A stretch of DNA of 40,215 nucleotides from Flavobacteriaceae bacterium (GTDB lineage Bacteria; Bacteroidota; Bacteroidia; Flavobacteriales; Flavobacteriaceae), in assembly GCA_019634365.1 (NCBI GenBank), contig JAHQVM010000117.1, positions 1 through 40,215 on the forward strand. Direction: 5' to 3'. Of the stretch, positions 24,501 to 31,826 are shown one piece after another; the stretch's first letter is position 1; each line of letters starts with the position of its first letter. A model generated the notes under the pieces. That model was not told where the DNA came from, searched no databases, and worked only from the letters and a program-made list of their open reading frames with translations. Both the position numbers and the translations under genes were made by a program.

Positions 24501-24962
24501 AAGGCTTCTTTAGGAAATTCAGACAGTCGCTCGGAAAACTTTGAAAACAGAAACTTCGATTTGGATACCTATTCCTTGAACCCCAAATTGTCCTATCTGT
24601 TGAATCGACAAACGCGTTTCGACATTTTTTATCAGTATTTGGACAAGGCCAATGTATTGGGTGAAATGGAAACTTTGCAACAGCAGAAAGTAGGGGTTTC
24701 ATTTGCGTATAACAACGTTCAGAAGATTTCCATTTCGGGAGAATTCAACTACATAGACAATGCCTTCGAAGGGAGCGCATTTTCACCTGTTGCCTACACC
24801 ATGCTTGAAGGATTGCAACCAGGGACCAACTTCACATGGAATCTTTTGTTTCAGAAACGCATTACCAAATATCTCGATGCCAATTTATCCTACTTTGGAC
24901 GTAAAAGTGAGACTTCCAGCACCATACATACGGGAACCATTCAGCTTCGGGCTTATTTTTAA
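21546..24962 (+). CDS. Large predicted outer-membrane beta-barrel protein of unknown function
   Basis: The protein (1138 aa) has a signal peptide (LCLFLFCLGLSSLAQD). After a beta-rich N-terminal part comes a highly conserved-looking block, GSITRGVTIGSNQNAVVNSELDLQITGKLSDKIGIRASIQDANI, then repeated amphipathic strands to the end (for example RVNDSLRNNRIERVSTSHDYFANARLIQ, AQLGLTLNFRNAIFF, TGTIQLRAYF), with a final Phe as in barrels. The block FGRFTKKVQGISLGG and GEIKFNPTYPINANMRITVEYQFTDQNYTRFI suggests an internal carbohydrate-binding or plug-like section. Such proteins are widespread and uncharacterised in Flavobacteriia. It stands alone between the exonuclease gene (divergent) and the GEVED protein gene (convergent). 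Not SprA, which is about twice as long. Confidence 0.75.
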   Translation: MKWYLCLFLFCLGLSSLAQDTLSNYKSKRLAIKDTVYLNKAGINPTDFSVLDKAGQPIDSISYQINFEKGWVVFPETAQQRHDTITINYLEYPDYLTRDYFLLDPKIISENTGALDKLYTLGQSNRSLTNTPFAGLNTLGSITRGVTIGSNQNAVVNSELDLQITGKLSDKIGIRASIQDANIPTQEGGYSQSLDEFDQIFIELYGDKWNIRAGDVDLINNHTYFGRFTKKVQGISLGGTFDHENGSKTTAYAAGALVRGVFQRSQFQGQEGNQGPYKLVGPNGELFILIVSGSERVYVNGLLLKRGENEDYVIDYNAGEIKFNPTYPINANMRITVEYQFTDQNYTRFIGYGGGEYEAETFKVGAYVYSESDAKNQPLQQSLTEEQVTILSAAGDDTDLMNAPSAVPDTFSENKILYRKEDVNGTEIFVFSNDPEDELFNVRFSLVGDNMGNYIISDESAISRIFEFVPPINGVPQGNYEPIIRLNAPEKLQLGGVFGSYRPSEKTQVDFELTGSINDVNLFSNIDNDNNEGFGGHFLAKQRLWTTSDTLQINAFASLDYIDKDFRTIERLYNIEFNRDWNLENPLGDQRFVTSGVELSHPKYGGGSYEFQNLDYSENFQGTRHVLSSLSKFNKLQVLLNGSYLDSKGDVLESKFARAQVNAAYSFEKAWVGAKYNAEDNEVKAVANDSLTPLSQRFAAYEIYTGVGDSTKVYGQVGFRYRVNDSLRNNRIERVSTSHDYFANARLIQNSNTQLSVFGSYRLLKNEDEAMEDEKVLNARVLYSQNLWKGAVRLNTALESNSGVTPQQEFTYVQVEAGQGTFTWIDYNNNGVQELNEFEIAQFQDQAEYVRVLLPNQVFVRIRNNKLSQTVTLNPKSWQNATGFKKFLSRFYNQTSYVIDRKVERTNDIADINPFKGGGVAQLGLTLNFRNAIFFNRGKQHFTTSYTYISSSASNLISLGLQENTLESHQLNFNHKFQDFWLLNMKASLGNSDSRSENFENRNFDLDTYSLNPKLSYLLNRQTRFDIFYQYLDKANVLGEMETLQQQKVGVSFAYNNVQKISISGEFNYIDNAFEGSAFSPVAYTMLEGLQPGTNFTWNLLFQKRITKYLDANLSYFGRKSETSSTIHTGTIQLRAYF

Positions 24963-25019
24963 AAGAAAAGCGAATCCTCTCGAACCCGCTTCTCACTATT
25001 ATGAAAAATTAACTCTAAA

Positions 25020-27716
25020 TTATTCTACGATAATCTTCGCACTAACAAAAGTTTTTAGTCCTAGGTTACCCATTTTAATAAGGTATACTCCTTTTGGAGC
25101 GTAGGACATGTTCAATTCGTACACATAACGATCACCCTCTTTTTCAAGGTTGTTGAAAGCCAATTGCTGACCCAACATATTGTAAACTCCGATGGAACCG
25201 ATCTCATCATACGACGTTCTCAGGGAAATTTCGAATTGGCTGTTACCTTGGTTCACTACCAAAAGCTCAGAAGCTTCAATAGTAGGATCGTTAAGACCTA
25301 ACACCTCTTGAATATCTACGGTATAGTCTTGTACCTCACCAAATGAGAAATCGGTACAAGGGTCATTAATATCTCCACTTGCTGATGTGTCCATGGCCTT
25401 TGCCCTTAATCGGTGTTGACCAATTGGCGCACCTACTGGAATGGTTAACGTAAAGTCTTCCAAGACATCTGAGCTCTGAAAGAATTCTCCTGCAATGAGT
25501 TGTTCAGAAGGTTCGAAAACTCCATCATCATTAAAATCGATCCAAACTGAAAGAGCCTCTACACCTGCTCCATCATCCCAATTTTGCTGCGCTTGAAGCG
25601 TATATACATTGGATCCAGCCTGATTGCTTAGCATAGTAGATAGGTTGGTCCTATCGGCATATCCTTGCGGACTGGTAGCTGGTTCTGTGTTACATCCATT
25701 TCCACCATCATCGGCATCGATCGTATTCAAAATAAATTTCTTAATCCCATCAACATTACAACCTGATACGGCGGTAGGTTCACAGTATATAATTCCACTG
25801 GTTACAATACGCGAAGTAGGATCATTGGATGGATTGGTATCCCCTGCGAGATTGGTTTGAGCTTCTAGGGTATAATCGCCTGGAACAGATAGATCGGCTT
25901 GTGTAGCAAAAGTGAAAGTAGCAGTAGAAAAAGCTGGTATTGTACCTGCAAAATTCTCAACCACTGGAGTTCCTGCATTTATAGTATACTGAACCTCTGG
26001 ATTTGTAATATCATTGTTTCCGTAATTCCTAATAACAATAGATACATCTTCATTGGCAGTTAAAGGGCCATCGTTTGGAGAAGTTATTACATCGGCACCG
26101 ATATCGTCGGCTCCAGCAGGATCCAACGTAAATGCCCCAACTACTCCATGGGTAGCCGATTTTCTATATTCTGTGATATACCAATAAGTCCCATCATTTG
26201 TTGGGTCGATATCAATTTTCCCATAGTCTCCAAATCGGAAACCTGCAACATTGGCCGTTCCCATATCGATATTTTGCTCTATGACAGTCATGGCTCCCAG
26301 GGGATCACTTTCGAAACGTCCCGTGTAATAGGAACTTACTCGAAAATCTGTTGGATTTGGTGTCAAAGGCCCAGCCATGGCATTATAACCCATGGCTATA
26401 TTCCCATTGGAATCCAATGTTAAGCTTCCCATCCATGCATGTTTTCCATTGGGAGAAGTGAAGGTTCCTTCTTGGTATAAGGACCAAGGCAAGCCATCAT
26501 CGTCTTGCCGGAATTCATACCAACGAATCCCTGCTTGTTCACCGGGTCCTCCGTCGATATCTACCACATGGCAGAATACTGCTGAATTGTGCGTGCCAAA
26601 TTTTCGGAACTGTGCCTGATTCATAATGGTTTGCTGAATAGCATCAATGCTAGAGCCCCCTCCAGGTTGGGTAAGGTTGGCAAATCCGCCCCCATCGAAC
26701 ACCCCAATAAATGGTGTTACAGGAAACTCAGTCGCAGCAGAAACGGTTGAGTTGGCAGGAGTAACCCAATCTACATCCACAGTCCATAGTTTTAAGTGGT
26801 CATCGGTAATACCCGCAAAAGCGTCATCTTGCAGGAATACAAAAGGGGCAGCACCTGTAGCAGGATAGTTATCATCGGCCACATTAAAAGCCTGTGGAGC
26901 ATAAAAACCTCCTGGACCTGTGGAGATTCCTGGTAAACCAAAGCCTTGAATTCCAGCAGTTGGATTCCCAGCCAGCATGGCATCTCTTTCTAGGGCATGA
27001 ATTCTTTCGGCACCTCCCTTATTGGCAGCAATGTAATAGGCATCACTCCAGACAGATAATTTCTGATAATCTGTACCCATGTTAAACTGGTAGCTATTCC
27101 ATCCGGCCGTTACAGGGTCTGGACCATCTGATACGGCTACCTGAATACCATTAAAGGAGTTTCCGGCGGCGGTTGCAGATAGTACACTTACCACCCATCG
27201 ATCCGCTAATGCATCATAGGAGACGGTAAGGTCGCAACAGGTATCGCTATTGGTAAAGATGTTACTGTCATCCAATTCGCCTGTGAGAGCATTTCCACTT
27301 TTATCATAAATGATGAATCCAGTGTTGAAAACCACAAAAACATGATTAGATCCGATTGCCAATGATGGATCCGATGGGGATCCACCAGAATCATAGGCAT
27401 CGAAGACTAATGTTGGGGGAGCAACCCGTATGGTCCCTTCGGCTGGATTGGGGTGACTCGCCAAATAATCATCTTGTTTTTGAGGGTCTTTCCCTATAAT
27501 TACTTTATCTCCGAAGTGGCGTTTGTCTTTTATTGCTCGAGGGCTCATATCGGCTGGAATCAATTCTCCAGCTCGAGAAGCCAACGAGGGGGCATGGTAC
27601 ATAGATACCGATTCTGAGGAATAACTCGCAGGGGTTTCTACGTTTGGTGTTTGTTGTGCACTTACTGCAAAGCAAGTAAGGAGGATACATAACACAACGG
27701 CATAATTTCGTTTCAT
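25020..27716 (-). CDS. T9SS-secreted surface protein with CARDB-like and GEVED domains
   Basis: The protein (898 aa) has a signal peptide (VVLCILLTCFAVSAQQ). Residues about 100-535 form a propeller-like region (SDPSLAIGSNHVFVVFNTGFIIYDKSG, YDALADRWVVSVLS, GSLTLDSNGNIAMGYN). Then follow a CARDB-like beta-sandwich (SVIVIRNYGN-type block, about 540-640) and a GEVED domain (about 645-800: SVWIDFNDDGVFEPSEQL and GEVQDYTVDI). It ends in a T9SS sorting domain (VYNMLGQQLAF, APKGVYLIKM, KIIVE). The fold set suggests a large cell-surface or released protein, perhaps a sugar-binding or adhesive one; no catalytic motif was recognised. Monocistronic, with an AT-rich upstream region. Confidence 0.85.
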   Translation of the reverse strand: MKRNYAVVLCILLTCFAVSAQQTPNVETPASYSSESVSMYHAPSLASRAGELIPADMSPRAIKDKRHFGDKVIIGKDPQKQDDYLASHPNPAEGTIRVAPPTLVFDAYDSGGSPSDPSLAIGSNHVFVVFNTGFIIYDKSGNALTGELDDSNIFTNSDTCCDLTVSYDALADRWVVSVLSATAAGNSFNGIQVAVSDGPDPVTAGWNSYQFNMGTDYQKLSVWSDAYYIAANKGGAERIHALERDAMLAGNPTAGIQGFGLPGISTGPGGFYAPQAFNVADDNYPATGAAPFVFLQDDAFAGITDDHLKLWTVDVDWVTPANSTVSAATEFPVTPFIGVFDGGGFANLTQPGGGSSIDAIQQTIMNQAQFRKFGTHNSAVFCHVVDIDGGPGEQAGIRWYEFRQDDDGLPWSLYQEGTFTSPNGKHAWMGSLTLDSNGNIAMGYNAMAGPLTPNPTDFRVSSYYTGRFESDPLGAMTVIEQNIDMGTANVAGFRFGDYGKIDIDPTNDGTYWYITEYRKSATHGVVGAFTLDPAGADDIGADVITSPNDGPLTANEDVSIVIRNYGNNDITNPEVQYTINAGTPVVENFAGTIPAFSTATFTFATQADLSVPGDYTLEAQTNLAGDTNPSNDPTSRIVTSGIIYCEPTAVSGCNVDGIKKFILNTIDADDGGNGCNTEPATSPQGYADRTNLSTMLSNQAGSNVYTLQAQQNWDDGAGVEALSVWIDFNDDGVFEPSEQLIAGEFFQSSDVLEDFTLTIPVGAPIGQHRLRAKAMDTSASGDINDPCTDFSFGEVQDYTVDIQEVLGLNDPTIEASELLVVNQGNSQFEISLRTSYDEIGSIGVYNMLGQQLAFNNLEKEGDRYVYELNMSYAPKGVYLIKMGNLGLKTFVSAKIIVE

Positions 27717-28175
27717 TTCAAATAGTTTTTGGTTAAATTTTTAATGATGTCTTAAAAATACAACCCATTCCACTAAATTCCTCTACTAAAATCAATTATT
27801 TTAGAGTGTAACTTATTATATATCAAATATTTAAAAACAATAAACACTGTAAATTTATTTATTATTTACCTTAACAAATTTGATATTTCTGGCTGGGGAT
27901 ATGATCAATTCACCATTCTTGATTTTGGTTTGTTTAAACAAATGTATTTACTAATCTGCTCATTATCAATTCACTAAAAAATCTCATTAATCTTTAAATA
28001 TCTGATTTTCAATTTTTTAATCCAATTAGAAGGAGAATTTAAGGAGAATTATTATCTCTATTTATGAGAAAAAAATGAGTCTATCCAAAAAACGATATAG
28101 CCGTTTGTCACACATAGAATGGCATATTTATTGTAATTTTAGTTTTAGATAACTAAATCTTACCTCATGTACTTT
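27717..28175. other. AT-rich non-coding region between divergent genes
   Basis: These roughly 460 bases are strongly AT-rich and contain no credible long frame. Visible elements: a tandem repeat AAGGAGAATT (28030-28039 and 28041-28050) and a 25-codon frame starting at 28075 (see rejected items). It should hold the promoters of both divergent genes, but no TTG/TAnnTTTG pair with correct spacing stands out. Confidence 0.5.
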
Positions 28176-28562
28176 ATGAAAACCCTAGTATTATTGGCTT
28201 GCCTAACCTTTGTAGGCTGCAACTCAACACAATCCACCACGGGTGAAGCTCAAGATGCTACCGAAGAAATAAAAGAAACATCCGAAATGGAATTTGCTAC
28301 CAAAACATCCACCGAAATGCAAGCCGATGGTTACCAAAAGGGAGTTGTACTTGCAGGTGATGGAAAAGAAGGCTCCTGTGCCTTCGTGATCGATATTAAG
28401 GGAGGTTTTGCTGAACAAATCGTGGATCCAACCAACCTAGATGATTCCTATAAAACGAATGATCAAAAAATTTGGTTGAAATTCAGAGGGCTACGCATGA
28501 TGAACCGTTGTCCAGAGGCACGCCCCGTAGAAATTACTGAAATATTTGCCCGTAAAGAATAA
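28176..28562 (+). CDS. Small putative lipoprotein
   Basis: From ATG 28176 (an ATG at 28167 would add three residues) the protein has 128 residues and a lipoprotein signal LVLLACLTFVGC (Cys15). After an acidic linker, two blocks stand out: GVVLAGDGKEGSCAFVIDIKG and KIWLKFRGLRMMNRCPEARPVEIT, with one Cys in each that might form a disulfide. I do not recognise the family. It is convergent with glyS, 11 bases away. It probably sits in the periplasm or outer membrane. Confidence 0.7.
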   Translation: MKTLVLLACLTFVGCNSTQSTTGEAQDATEEIKETSEMEFATKTSTEMQADGYQKGVVLAGDGKEGSCAFVIDIKGGFAEQIVDPTNLDDSYKTNDQKIWLKFRGLRMMNRCPEARPVEITEIFARKE

Positions 28563-28573
28563 TAGCTACCCGT

Positions 28574-30109
28574 TTAGGACAACCACTTCTCATAGGAAAC
28601 CGTATCCTTCAATTTTTCCGAAATCTGGGAAATAGGAATACGAATCTGTTCCATGGAATCGCGATCCCTTAGGGTTACCGTTTGATCTTCCAGTGTTTGA
28701 TGATCCACCGTAATACAGAATGGCGTACCAGCTGCATCTTGTCTTCTGTAGCGTCGCCCTACGGCATCTTTTTCATCATATATCACGTTGAAATCCCAGC
28801 GCAGTTTATCCACAATTTCCTTGGCGATATCCGGAAGGCCGTCTTTCTTCACCAAAGGAAGAACCGCAGCTTTCACAGGAGCCAGGATTGATGGAATTTT
28901 AAGGACTACACGCGAACTACCGTCCTCTAGGGTCTCATCTTTCAATGAGTTACTGAAAACCGCCAAGAACATACGATCCAAACCAATGGAGGTTTCTACC
29001 ACATAGGGTACATAACTTTCGTTCATTTCTGGATCAAAGAACTGAAGTTTTTTACCGCTGTATTCTTCATGCGCTTTCAGGTCGAAATCAGTACGGGAAT
29101 GAATTCCTTCCAATTCTTTGAACCCAAAGGGAAAATTAAATTCTATATCGGCAGCAGCATTGGCATAATGCGCCAATTTCTCATGATCGTGGAAACGGTA
29201 ATTCTCTTTACCCATTCCCAAAGACAGATGCCAGTTGAGTCGGGTTTCTTTCCAGTATTCGTACCATTTCATTTCCTCTCCAGGGCGTACAAAGAACTGC
29301 ATTTCCATTTGTTCAAATTCTCGCATGCGGAAAATAAACTGGCGAGCAACAATTTCGTTCCTAAAGGCTTTTCCGGTTTGGGCAATTCCGAATGGAATCT
29401 TCATCCTTCCGGTTTTCTGTACATTCAGGAAATTCACAAAAATCCCTTGTGCAGTTTCTGGGCGCAGGTACAGATCGGTAGCACTCTCTGCAGAAGCTCC
29501 TAATTTGGTTCCAAACATGAGGTTGAACTGCTTTACATCGGTCCAGTTTCTGGAACCGCTAACCGGACAGGCAATTTCAAGTTCTTCGATCAATGCTTTT
29601 ACATCGGCCAAGTCTTCATTTTCCAAGGATTTAGCCAGACGTTTTAAGGCAGCATCTTTTTGCGAAAGGTACTTGACCACTCTTGGATTGGTGGCAACGA
29701 ATTGTTCCTCGTCGAAAGCATCCCCAAAACGTTTCTTGGCTTTGGCAATTTCCTTTTGGGCTTTCTGGTTGAGTTTTTCGGCATAATCTTCTACCAATAC
29801 ATCGGCACGATACCGCTTTTTGGAGTCCTTGTTATCGATAAGAGGATCGTTGAAGGCATCTACGTGACCGGAGGCTTTCCAAGTGGTAGGATGCATGAGG
29901 ATAGCAGCATCGATACCCACAATATTCTGGTGCATGTACACCATGCTTCTCCACCAGTATTCACGAATGTTCTTCTTAAGCTCCACCCCGTTCTGGGCGT
30001 AGTCATATACCGCACTTAATCCATCATAGATTTCACTGGATCCAAAGATGTATCCATATTCCTTTGCGTGCGATATTACCTTCTTGAAATGATCTTCATT
30101 ATTTGCCAT
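28574..30109 (-). CDS. glyS: Glycyl-tRNA synthetase (single-chain, dimeric type)
   Basis: The 511-residue protein matches the single-chain alpha2 class II enzyme that charges tRNA-Gly: N-terminal YIFGSSEIYDGLSAVYDYAQNG, LMHPTTWKASGHVDAFNDPL, LRPETAQGIFVNFLNV, motif 2 in GKAFRNEIVARQFIFRMREFEQME, and YVPYVVETSIGLDRMFLAVFSN. The anticodon-binding domain closes the protein (SRVVLKIPSILAPVKAAVLPL to VTLRDRDSMEQIRIP). The C-terminus is short compared with eukaryotic forms, as usual for Bacteroidota. The start ATG lies only about 12 bases after a terminator of the upstream gene; a perfect -7-like box TATTTTTG overlaps that terminator's T tract. Confidence 0.97.
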   Translation of the reverse strand: MANNEDHFKKVISHAKEYGYIFGSSEIYDGLSAVYDYAQNGVELKKNIREYWWRSMVYMHQNIVGIDAAILMHPTTWKASGHVDAFNDPLIDNKDSKKRYRADVLVEDYAEKLNQKAQKEIAKAKKRFGDAFDEEQFVATNPRVVKYLSQKDAALKRLAKSLENEDLADVKALIEELEIACPVSGSRNWTDVKQFNLMFGTKLGASAESATDLYLRPETAQGIFVNFLNVQKTGRMKIPFGIAQTGKAFRNEIVARQFIFRMREFEQMEMQFFVRPGEEMKWYEYWKETRLNWHLSLGMGKENYRFHDHEKLAHYANAAADIEFNFPFGFKELEGIHSRTDFDLKAHEEYSGKKLQFFDPEMNESYVPYVVETSIGLDRMFLAVFSNSLKDETLEDGSSRVVLKIPSILAPVKAAVLPLVKKDGLPDIAKEIVDKLRWDFNVIYDEKDAVGRRYRRQDAAGTPFCITVDHQTLEDQTVTLRDRDSMEQIRIPISQISEKLKDTVSYEKWLS

Positions 30110-30120
30110 GGCGCAAAAAT

Positions 30121-30152
30121 AAAAAAACCGCTACGATAACATCATAGCGGTT
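30121..30152 (-). terminator. Rho-independent terminator before glyS
   Basis: On the minus strand AACCGCTA pairs with TAGCGGTT (extended inward by GAT/ATC) and is followed by seven T. It ends the coiled-coil protein gene 30173-31054. Its T tract contains TATTTTTG, the consensus of the Bacteroidota -7 element, four bases before the glyS ATG. Confidence 0.85.
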
Positions 30153-30172
30153 CTATCTTTTTTAATATCTAA

Positions 30173-31054
30173 TTACTTCAGCGTCATAGAAGCTGTAGCT
30201 ACTTGTGTAGCCCCATCGAATACATTGATGACATAACGCCCTTCCACAAGATCTTCTTCCGTAGCATCCACGAGGACACAAACATCCAATTCCTCCTGCT
30301 CATAGAACACTTTGGTGCTGGCACTGTAATTAAGGATCCCCTCTTCGAACTCCATCGTGGCTTTTTCACCCAGCAAGTTGTTCTGCGGATTAATCACCTG
30401 AACAAACAACAAACGATCTCCTTTTTCAGCAATAATATTTGGAGCCATGGTAAAACAGGCTCTTACTTTATCTGCACGACTGGACCGTTTGGTATCTACC
30501 ACCTTACCGCTCTTTCTAATAATCACGGCTTCACCTCTAAGATCGGTGGCCTTTACCACAGATCCTCTTTTAATGGTTTCTGCCATGGCAAGGTTTTCTT
30601 CTCCCACAGAATCTACCACACGAATGGTCTCATTCAAAATCGTGGTGGTACTATCCATTCTTACGGCTAACATTTCATTGGCCTTCATAAGGCTATCTGC
30701 ACGTCTAAACAGCACTTTGCGCTCATCCTTCAAACGACCAATTTCTGCTCTATACCTTCTAATAAGGGATACATTCGCCTCTGCGGTTTTCACAGAATCC
30801 AAAAGCACTTCGATGCGCTCACGGGCGGCAAGAAGGTCTTTGTCCTTCAATTCATTTTCCTGAATTACCTCATCATAATTAGCGATAAGTTCTTGCAATT
30901 CGTCTTCAATTTCGGTTTTTTGGGTTTCGAGCGTTGTTATATTACTTTTACTATCGTTGTAGAGAGAAACCGTATAAACGGCCAAAGCAATTAACATTGC
31001 GGAAAGTAATCCAATTAGTACTTTGTACTTCGTACTATTATTCTCGTTACTCAT
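30173..31054 (-). CDS. Membrane-anchored coiled-coil periplasmic protein
   Basis: The protein (293 aa) has a short basic N-terminus, one transmembrane helix (about 12-30, VLIGLLSAMLIALAVYTVSLY), then a long coiled coil (about 33-150, with many E/K/L heptads). A C-terminal beta domain follows (about 165-293: ATDLRGEAVIIRKSGKVVDTKRSSRADKVRACFTMAPN, LLFVQVINPQNNLLG, VCVLVDATEEDLVEGRYVINVFDG). It resembles conserved Flavobacteriaceae proteins of unknown function. It would sit in the inner membrane facing the periplasm. A perfect TAnnTTTG box (TACATTTG) is at 31081-31088 on its strand, 27 bases before the ATG, and a strong terminator follows. Possible cell-envelope scaffold; this is a guess from shape. 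Confidence 0.8.
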   Translation of the reverse strand: MSNENNSTKYKVLIGLLSAMLIALAVYTVSLYNDSKSNITTLETQKTEIEDELQELIANYDEVIQENELKDKDLLAARERIEVLLDSVKTAEANVSLIRRYRAEIGRLKDERKVLFRRADSLMKANEMLAVRMDSTTTILNETIRVVDSVGEENLAMAETIKRGSVVKATDLRGEAVIIRKSGKVVDTKRSSRADKVRACFTMAPNIIAEKGDRLLFVQVINPQNNLLGEKATMEFEEGILNYSASTKVFYEQEELDVCVLVDATEEDLVEGRYVINVFDGATQVATASMTLK

Positions 31055-31080
31055 AACATGTAAGATTTAGGTTTGTGGGT

Positions 31081-31088
31081 CAAATGTA
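31081..31088 (-). promoter_or_regulatory. -7 box of the coiled-coil protein gene
   Basis: TACATTTG on the minus strand matches TAnnTTTG exactly, about 27 bases before ATG 31054. No well-spaced TTG -33 box was found, so the call rests on the -7 box alone. Confidence 0.4.
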
Positions 31089-31139
31089 ATAAAAGGCCAA
31101 AATAGGGAAAGTTTAGGAAATGGTAAAAAATATTAAATT

Positions 31140-31802
31140 ATGTTAAATATCTTATTCCCAAAAGTTTGTAACGGTTGTAAAGCCCCGTTATTAAAGGAGG
31201 AAGGTGTTATTTGTGGGGAATGTAGACATCGGTTGCCACTGCTTTGTCATCATAGAACAGGCGACCCAAGCATGAAACAAATTTTTTATGGAAGGTTTCC
31301 CATTAAGGAAGCAACGGCCTTATTTAGGTATCAAAAAAGTGGGATTGCACAGCAGTTAATGCACAACCTTAAATATAGGGGACAAGAGAAGATTTCGCAC
31401 TTCTTTGGTGCTTGGCTGGGTCATGAATTGAAATCATTGGAGCGCTATCAAGATATTGACGTGGTAATTCCCATACCCATCCATAAACAAAAGCGAAGAA
31501 AGCGGGGTTACAATCAAGTTACAGGCTTTGGTTCTGAAATCGCAAAAGCTCTGGAAGTTGATTTTCGTGAAGATATTCTACTGAAATCTTCCAAAACCCG
31601 TTCCCAGGTATTCAAAAAACGAATGACCCGCTTCCAAACCGATGAAATTTTCTCGGTAGCCAACTACGATCCTTTACAAAACAAACACATCCTTTTGGTA
31701 GATGATATTGTTACCACGGGTGCCACTTTGGAACACTGCGCTTTGCAATTGTTAAAGGGTAGTGATGCACGAATTAGTGTTGCGACCATAGCAATTGCCT
31801 AA
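31140..31802 (+). CDS. comF: ComF family phosphoribosyltransferase-like protein
   Basis: The 220-residue protein has the ComF layout: an N-terminal zinc-finger-like set of cysteines (C10, C13, C25, C28 in VCNGCK and ICGECR), a central AWLGHELKSLERY region with PIPIHKQKRRKRGYNQ, and a phosphoribosyltransferase PRPP-binding motif LLVDDIVTTGATLEHCAL near residues 188-205. ComF acts in DNA uptake and processing during natural transformation, associating with the PriA and DprA machinery. Gene start is ATG 31140. It precedes the Ig-like lipoprotein gene by 24 bases, so the two are likely cotranscribed. The window also has a ComEC-like MBL hydrolase far away, but that is not itself a competence channel. 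Confidence 0.92.
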   Translation: MLNILFPKVCNGCKAPLLKEEGVICGECRHRLPLLCHHRTGDPSMKQIFYGRFPIKEATALFRYQKSGIAQQLMHNLKYRGQEKISHFFGAWLGHELKSLERYQDIDVVIPIPIHKQKRRKRGYNQVTGFGSEIAKALEVDFREDILLKSSKTRSQVFKKRMTRFQTDEIFSVANYDPLQNKHILLVDDIVTTGATLEHCALQLLKGSDARISVATIAIA

Positions 31803-31826
31803 TACAATTTCTTTAATTTAGCGCCG

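Noticed and set aside
28075-28152. A 25-codon frame (MSLSKKRYSRLSHIEW...) downstream of a tandem AAGGAGAATT repeat
   Set aside because: The Shine-Dalgarno-like repeat is 25 bases or more from the ATG, too far to serve it, and Bacteroidota rarely use Shine-Dalgarno. The frame ends just before the lipoprotein gene and probably is leader sequence.
29235-29786. Long plus-strand frames within the glyS region
   Set aside because: Antisense to glyS, whose identity is certain.
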